The position numbers and the translations under genes were made by a program. From Pseudomonadota bacterium (lineage in GTDB: Bacteria; Pseudomonadota; Alphaproteobacteria; Sphingomonadales; Sphingomonadaceae), in NCBI GenBank assembly GCA_023424095.1, contig JAFAEG010000135.1:1-29530 (forward strand): 29,530 bases of DNA, in the 5' to 3' direction. This document shows positions 25,147-29,530 of the stretch, piece after piece; positions within the stretch are counted from its first letter, which is position 1, and the number at the start of each line of letters is the position of its first letter. The notes beneath the pieces are model-generated. The model did not search any database and had not been told where the DNA came from. It saw only the letters and a program-made list of their open reading frames with translations.

Positions 25147-25560
25147 ATGGCGGAGCAGATCGAGAGCCAGGTGTCGGAAGAACCCCTGAAACCAGCCTAC
25201 GACAATGCTGGCCGCGCGCTCTTCGGCGCCAGTGGCGCGGCAGCCCTTCTGATCACATTGGGCCTTGGGGTGCCGGTCCTCGCGCCGTTCCTGTTCCCGT
25301 TCGTCTTTCTGGTTACCCTGACGATCGGTGGCGTGCTCGGCTTGCCGCTCTTCTTCACGGCCATGCAGCTGGGGCGGGTCAATATCGTCTCTGCGGCGTT
25401 CGGAGGTTTTGCCACGGGCGCGGCTTGGCCCACAATCTCCGCGCTGATCGGGAACGGGGACGATTGGCGGGCGATCATCTTGTTTGGCGCAGCGGGGGCT
25501 GTCGGAGGCATCACATTCTGGTCCCTGCTGCTGGAGCGGCAGGGCGGCAGGTGGGACTGA
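25147..25560 (+). CDS. Hypothetical four-helix membrane protein
   Basis: 137 aa from ATG 25147, chosen over TTG 25144 because GAGG at 25136-25139 has a 7-nt spacing. The N-terminal 30 residues are hydrophilic; hydrophobic stretches follow at about 31-45, 46-66, 71-97 and 104-126. Gly/Pro-rich turns (LGVPVLAPFLFPFVF, GGVLGLPLFF) suggest a compact bundle. I know no family for it. It is the first gene of a plus-strand pair with the desaturase (1-nt TGATG overlap) and lies under the TTAAG-N6-CTTAA site, so it is probably controlled by the divergent ArsR-type repressor. A role in membrane lipid state is suggested only by its partner. Confidence 0.7.
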   Translation: MAEQIESQVSEEPLKPAYDNAGRALFGASGAAALLITLGLGVPVLAPFLFPFVFLVTLTIGGVLGLPLFFTAMQLGRVNIVSAAFGGFATGAAWPTISALIGNGDDWRAIILFGAAGAVGGITFWSLLLERQGGRWD

Positions 25561-26553
25561 TGCAGGACGCAGAGCATCCCTCGCTCGATCCTCACGCGGT
25601 CAATTCGCTGATCCCGGACGGCGCCGATCCGGTTGCGGGGCGGGTGCGGTGGGATCCGGTGCATTCGCTGTGGAATGGCGGGATGATGGCGGGCGCGATC
25701 ATCCTCGCGCCGCTCTTCTTCTCCTGGTCGGCCTTTGCAATTTTCCTGCTCACCACCGGCGCCGGCCTCCTGCTCGGTCATTCGGTCGGCTTTCATCGCC
25801 GACTGATCCACGGCAGCTTTCAATGCCCGCTCTGGCTGGAGCGAATCCTCGTCTGGTTCGGCACGAGCGTGGGGATGAGCGGGCCGTTCTGGATGATCCG
25901 CACCCATGACCTGCGCGACTGGGCGCAGCGGCAGACGCATTGCCACGATTATCTCGCCCACCGGCGGCCGATGCTCGTCGATGCCTGGTGGCAGATCCAT
26001 TGCCGGCTGGAACTGGAACGGCCGCCGCGCTTCGACCTTGGCCGCATCGGCCGCGACCCCTTTTATCGCTTCCTCGAGCGGACCTGGATGGCGCAGCAAA
26101 TCCCGATCGCCGTGATCCTCTACATTGCGGGCGGCTGGAGCTTCGTGATCTGGGGCGTCGGCGCGCGCATCTCAGCCTCGGTCACCGGCCATTGGTTCAT
26201 CGGCCACCTCGCCCACCGGCGCGGGCCGCAGACCTGGCTGGTCGAGGGCGCGGGCGTGCAGGCGCACGACGTGCCCCGGGGCAGCAATCCCGACCATGGG
26301 CGAGGCATGGCACAACAATCACCACGCCTTTCCCGGCTCGGCTCGGATCGGGCTCTATCCGGGCCAGTCGGACTGGGGCTTCGCCTTCGTCCGGCTGCTT
26401 GAGCGGTTCGGGCTCGCCTGGGACATTCAGACTCCCGACACGCTGCGGCAGTCGCGACGGCTGATCGCGGCCGGGCCTCCCGAAAACGAGGCGCTCAGGC
26501 CCCTCAGTCTCCCTCGCGCCGAGCCGGGAGTTGGCCGCCGCCCTGGTGGATGA
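25560..26553 (+). pseudogene. Membrane fatty acid desaturase, frameshifted before the third histidine box
   Basis: ATG 25560 overlaps the previous stop. In the first frame, membrane helices and His boxes HSVGFHRRLIH (74-84) and HDLRDWAQRQTHCHDYLAHRR (116-136) are present, as is GHWFIGHLAHRRG. After VQAHDV (238) the frame leaves the family and stops at 26402. The expected ending AAIPTMGEAWHNNHHAFPGSARIGLYPGQ, with the third box HNNHH, continues in the +1 frame to a stop at 26553. Removing one C from the CCCC at 26274-26277 restores a 330-aa protein. Such di-iron desaturases insert double bonds in acyl chains using O2 and an electron donor. Either a real mutation or a sequencing error. The last 50 nt overlap the convergent hydrolase gene. 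Confidence 0.82.
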
Positions 26554-28180
26554 CGAGGCCGGTGACTTGGCCGTCGGCGACGTCGAAGGCGATCCTGGCG
26601 CCCACCTCGTCCACCATGAATTCGCGCTCCGAGGTGGCGCGCAGCGGCAGCGCCGGCTGGCCGGTGAGCTGGATGGTGAGCCCGCCCGCCGCCGCCGCGA
26701 TCGTGACCACCGGGCCGCCGGTGACGTAGCGGCCGACATAGGAGCGCAAGGCCGCCTCGCTGACGGCGAAGGGCGGGGCCTGGGGCGGGATCGGGCCGGT
26801 GCGGGTCGTGCGCTCGGCCTGGTTCGCGCCGTTCTGATGCATGTGCATCACATGATTGCCGTCCGGCCCGCGCTCGATCCGGAACCAGGTCAGGCTCGAC
26901 GGGCCGTAGAAGAAGCGGTCGTCGCCGGCCGCGAACACCTCCAACTCGCGGCCGCCGTCGCGCTGCGTGTAGATTTTGCCGTCGCGGGCGTAGAAGCGGC
27001 GCGCCTCATTGTCGTTGATCCGGTAAAGACCGAACAGGGGCTCGACCGTCGCCATCTCCACCGGCGTGGGCGTGAAAGCGGGATAGGGATCGCCGAGCGC
27101 CAGCGCGGCGATCCGGCGCAGCGTTGTCGGGGGATCGATGGCCGGCCGCTCGTGGTTGGAGAAGACCGCGATGAACAGATCCTCGGCCGGGAGATACAGG
27201 CTGTCGGTGGCGAAGCCGTTGATGTTGCCGCCATGGCCGATCCCGGGCCTGCCCCGCACATCCGCATTGGTCAGGCCCATGCCATAGGGATTGTCGCTGC
27301 CGTCGGGCATCGGCGTGCGGCGGATCATCTCCTGATACAAGGCCGGCGTCAGGACCCGGCCATGGTGCAGCGCGCGCCCCCATTTCGCCAAATCCTCGAC
27401 CGAGCCCACGAGAGCGCCGGCCGCGTGCGGGACGCTCATGTGGATCGGCGTGGCGGGCTCGATACCATTTTCGCCGTCGCCATAGCCGCGCACCGTCGCC
27501 GCCAGCGCCGCCGCATCCTCGCCATAAGCGATCGTCGCCAGTCCGAGCGGCCGGGAGATGCGCTCATTGATCGCCTGGTGCCAGGATTTGCCCGTCACCT
27601 GCTCGATGATCGCGCCGAGCAGCACATAGCCGCTATTGTTGTAGGACCAGACCTGCCCGGGCTGGCTCGGCGACGGCACGTCGCGGAACGACGCGATCAT
27701 TTCGGCCGTGCTTTGCGGTCGCGCCATGTTCGCCATCATCCAGTCGGGGATGGAGGTATAGGATTGGATGCCGGACGTGTGATTGAGCAATTGCCGCACG
27801 GTCGCGGTGGCGCCGGGCTGCGGATAATCGGGGAAGAAGCGCGACAGCGGGTCGTCGAGCGCGATGCGGCCCTCCCCCACCAGTTGCAGGATGATTGCGG
27901 CGGTGAACTGCTTGGTGATCGAGCCCAGCCGGAAGACGCTGGACGCCGCCAGCGGCCGGCCGGCGGCGATGTCGCCCATGCCGCGGCCCGCCGCATAGAT
28001 GGTGTTGCCGCCACGGGTGACGATCACCGCGACGCCCGGCCCATCGGCGGGATAGGATTGCGCGAGCAGCGCATCGGCCTGCGTGCGGAAATCGGCCGGC
28101 TGGGCCATCACCGCCTGCGGCGCCGCGAACAGCAAAGCGGCCGCAAGCCCGCCTCGCGCATAGAGTCCCGATCCGATCAT
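26504..28180 (-). CDS. Secreted serine hydrolase of the beta-lactamase/penicillin-binding fold (class C type)
   Basis: 558 aa with a signal peptide ending near AVMAQP (about 27). The active-site set is intact: SITK with Ser87 and Lys90, the Tyr180-Asn-Asn motif (SYNNSGY) and HGG at 316-318 (GIGHGGNINGF). These define the PF00144 family, which includes class C beta-lactamases, D-aminopeptidases, carboxylesterases and EstB-like enzymes. Residues from about 390 onward form an extra C-terminal beta domain (LFGLYRINDNEARRFYARDGKIY; SYVGRYVTGG) of the type seen in esterase and peptidase members rather than in true beta-lactamases. So a peptidase or esterase in the periplasm is likelier than drug resistance. 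ATG 28180 follows GGGGGAGAG. Confidence 0.85.
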   Translation of the reverse strand: MIGSGLYARGGLAAALLFAAPQAVMAQPADFRTQADALLAQSYPADGPGVAVIVTRGGNTIYAAGRGMGDIAAGRPLAASSVFRLGSITKQFTAAIILQLVGEGRIALDDPLSRFFPDYPQPGATATVRQLLNHTSGIQSYTSIPDWMMANMARPQSTAEMIASFRDVPSPSQPGQVWSYNNSGYVLLGAIIEQVTGKSWHQAINERISRPLGLATIAYGEDAAALAATVRGYGDGENGIEPATPIHMSVPHAAGALVGSVEDLAKWGRALHHGRVLTPALYQEMIRRTPMPDGSDNPYGMGLTNADVRGRPGIGHGGNINGFATDSLYLPAEDLFIAVFSNHERPAIDPPTTLRRIAALALGDPYPAFTPTPVEMATVEPLFGLYRINDNEARRFYARDGKIYTQRDGGRELEVFAAGDDRFFYGPSSLTWFRIERGPDGNHVMHMHQNGANQAERTTRTGPIPPQAPPFAVSEAALRSYVGRYVTGGPVVTIAAAAGGLTIQLTGQPALPLRATSEREFMVDEVGARIAFDVADGQVTGLVIHQGGGQLPARREGD

Positions 28181-28240
28181 GCCTGCTCTCCCCCGGTGTA
28201 TTATGCTGATAACACGGTTAGAATGTGAGAGCGCCGATGG

Positions 28241-28990
28241 TCAAGCGCTAATCGGCTCGGGTGCGGGCGGCGCCGCGATATAAAGATCGTCGCTCAGCAG
28301 CTCCGTCCAGCCATCGCGGCGGCGGACGACGCGCACCCGCCGGCTGCCATCGCCGTCGATCCGCTCGATCTCGAGCTCATCCGCCGCGACCGGCTCGGGG
28401 GCGTGCAGCTCGGCATGCAGGGTGAGCTCGCGGACGACAACGCGCAGACGCAGGGGCACAGCCAGCGGATTGCCGAGGCGCAGATCCTTCCACGGCCAGA
28501 CCACGGTCGCGTCCAGGCCGAGCGGGGTGAACCGTTCCTGCTCGGCATAGAGGTCCTGAGAATGCGGATGGCGCTCGACCGGCGTCAGCCCGGCGCGGAT
28601 GCCGGCTTCGTAGACGATGCCGCTCAGCTGGCACAGGCCGCCGCCGATATCGCCGCCCGCCACGCCGCCGCGGATCGAACGGCCGAGGGCAAAGCCGGCG
28701 CGAGCGCTGGGCTTCCCCACCAGCCGCCAAAAGGACAGGGTTTCACCCGGTGCGATCGTCACGCCGTCGAGCCGAGAAGCGCCCAGCGTCAGATTGGCGA
28801 GCTTGCCGTCGAGAAAAGGCGACGGCTTGATCTCCTGCACGATCGAAACGACCGGAAAGCCGAAATCGCCGCCGCGTCCCCGCGCGAAGCGCGGACGCGC
28901 GCCCAGGTCACGAAACCGCCGCCGCGCGCCGGCCACGGAAGCGCGCAGCCCGTAGGGCAAATTGCGGCGGATGGTCTCGCGCAGGCCCAT
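28241..28990 (-). CDS. VanW family protein
   Basis: 249 aa. The central domain is VanW (PF04294): ANLTLGASRLDGVTIAPGETLSFW, the GFALGRSIRGG segment, GGGLCQLSGIVYEAGIRAGL and ERHPHSQDLY. The GGGLCQLS motif, with its conserved Cys, is the family hallmark. The first 30 residues are basic (Arg-rich) and I see no clear signal peptide. VanW was named from vancomycin-resistance clusters, but its biochemical role is unknown and no van genes are here. It is 24 nt downstream of grxD on the same strand. The Shine-Dalgarno is weak, so the start at 28990 is moderately sure. Confidence 0.86.
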   Translation of the reverse strand: MGLRETIRRNLPYGLRASVAGARRRFRDLGARPRFARGRGGDFGFPVVSIVQEIKPSPFLDGKLANLTLGASRLDGVTIAPGETLSFWRLVGKPSARAGFALGRSIRGGVAGGDIGGGLCQLSGIVYEAGIRAGLTPVERHPHSQDLYAEQERFTPLGLDATVVWPWKDLRLGNPLAVPLRLRVVVRELTLHAELHAPEPVAADELEIERIDGDGSRRVRVVRRRDGWTELLSDDLYIAAPPAPEPISA

Positions 28991-29014
28991 GAACTGCCAG
29001 GCCCGCGCCGCGTC

Positions 29015-29344
29015 TTACTGGGCCTTGGCGACCTGCTTGTCGGTGAGCAATTGCTGCAACTCGCCGGCCTCGAACATCTCCATCATGATGTCGCTGCCAC
29101 CGACGAACTCGCCCTTCACATAGAGCTGGGGAATCGTCGGCCAGTCGGAATATTCCTTGATGCCGTTGCGGATCTCCGGATCCTGCAGCACGTCGACCGT
29201 CTCGAAGCCGACATTGAGGTGATCGAGGATCGCCACGGCGCGGCTGGAAAAGCCGCATTGCGGGAACAGGGCCGTGCCCTTCATGAACAGCACCACGTCA
29301 TGCTGCTGCACGATCTCGGCGATGCGGGCGTTGGCGTCACTCAT
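29015..29344 (-). CDS. grxD: Monothiol glutaredoxin (Grx4/GrxD)
   Basis: 109 aa with the monothiol active site CGFS (PQCGFSSRA) after VVLFMKGT, and the downstream glutathione-binding features WPTIPQLYVKGEFVGGSDI. Monothiol CGFS glutaredoxins bind and transfer [2Fe-2S] clusters and form heterodimers with BolA proteins, which matches the adjacent bolA gene 11 nt upstream. The ATG (29344) has GGAAG in front. It is cytoplasmic and works in iron-sulphur and iron homeostasis. Confidence 0.96.
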   Translation of the reverse strand: MSDANARIAEIVQQHDVVLFMKGTALFPQCGFSSRAVAILDHLNVGFETVDVLQDPEIRNGIKEYSDWPTIPQLYVKGEFVGGSDIMMEMFEAGELQQLLTDKQVAKAQ

Positions 29345-29355
29345 CTCATACTTCC

Positions 29356-29530
29356 TTAGTCAGGCACGGCGGTGGAAAGCTGGAGAGCGTGGAGCACGCC
29401 GCCCATGCGCCCGCCGAGCGCCTCGTAAACCATCTGGTGCTGCTTCACGCGGGAGATACCGCGAAAGGCTTCGGCCACCACCCGGGCGGCATAATGATCG
29501 CCGTCGCCGCGCAGGTCGGTAATCTCGACC
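29356..29530 (-). CDS. bolA: BolA family protein, 5' partial
   Basis: The gene runs off the right edge of the window, so only the C-terminal 57 residues are visible, ending VLHALQLSTAVPD. The stretch DGDHYAARVVAEAFRGISRVKQHQMVYEALGGRMGG is the BolA fold's beta-alpha segment with the conserved HQ(R/M)VYEAL helix. BolA proteins partner CGFS glutaredoxins in iron-sulphur cluster transfer, and the following gene is grxD, 11 nt away. Whether it is the BolA or the IbaG subtype cannot be decided without the N-terminus. Confidence 0.9.
   Translation of the reverse strand, partial: VEITDLRGDGDHYAARVVAEAFRGISRVKQHQMVYEALGGRMGGVLHALQLSTAVPD

Noticed and set aside
26504..28180. Antibiotic-resistance beta-lactamase
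   Set aside because: The SxxK, YNN and HGG motifs fit the whole PF00144 family, and the large extra C-terminal domain is typical of esterase or peptidase members, so resistance is not supported.
28195..28220. Short AT-rich inverted repeat TTAT-N4-ATAA upstream of the serine hydrolase
   Set aside because: Only 4 bp per arm and most of the wider symmetry fails; it could be part of a -10 region but cannot be argued as an operator.
28241..28990. Vancomycin-resistance locus
   Set aside because: Only a VanW-domain protein is present, with no vanA/H/X/S/R genes; VanW homologues are widespread outside resistance clusters.

Overview
The window is a high-GC chromosomal segment of an alphaproteobacterium, most likely Sphingomonadales. 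The clues are a SapC-family protein, a CpdR-type response regulator, a Tgt carrying the DSGGYQ motif and the metal-ligand spacing known from Zymomonas mobilis, an Mrp antiporter with fused A and B subunits, an EcfG-type general-stress promoter, and a bolA-grxD pair. Genes are dense and many overlap by 4 nt (ATGA/GTGA) or 1 nt (TGATG). I see no CRISPR array, rRNA, insertion sequence or prophage.

Region 1 (1-5093, + strand) is an arginine biosynthesis operon: argJ (5' end outside the window), argB, argF, argR, argG and a class I glutamine amidotransferase. Every junction overlaps by 4 nt except argJ-argB, where a REPIN-like pair of inverted hairpins sits. Region 2 (5195-7980) holds tRNA-Val(GAC), a hemerythrin-like protein behind a near-perfect EcfG promoter, a frameshifted SDR-DoxX gene and a DUF2269 membrane protein. 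Region 3 (8114-14144, +) is a complete six-gene Mrp cation/proton antiporter operon (mrpAB fused, C, D, E, F, G).

Region 4 (14166-17596, - strand) contains an MFS exporter with a soluble tail, a 3-oxoadipyl-CoA-type thiolase and cpdR. An N-formylglutamate amidohydrolase runs divergently from cpdR. Region 5 (18595-20260) has a hairpin-rich intergenic segment ending in a minus-strand intrinsic terminator, a SapC-family protein and a small secreted four-cysteine protein. Region 6 (20312-24256) has a RhlE-type DEAD-box helicase, then an AT-richer insert of about 1 kb carrying a small unknown gene convergent with an HTH plus GIY-YIG protein, then a lipoprotein and tgt.

Region 7 (24343-26553) is a divergent unit: an ArsR-family repressor with a four-helix membrane protein on the minus strand, and another four-helix membrane protein with a fatty-acid desaturase on the plus strand. 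Two matching operator-like palindromes, 42 bp apart centre to centre, lie between them. The desaturase carries a one-base frameshift. Region 8 (26504-29530, -) has a secreted serine beta-lactamase-like hydrolase, a VanW-family protein, grxD and the 3' part of bolA.

Most of the window is ordinary core genome. The observations most worth following are the ArsR twin-operator region, the AT-rich GIY-YIG insert whose neighbour starts inside the rhlE terminator, the actinobacterial-like arg gene order with an argR, and the two single-base frameshifts at C-rich runs.
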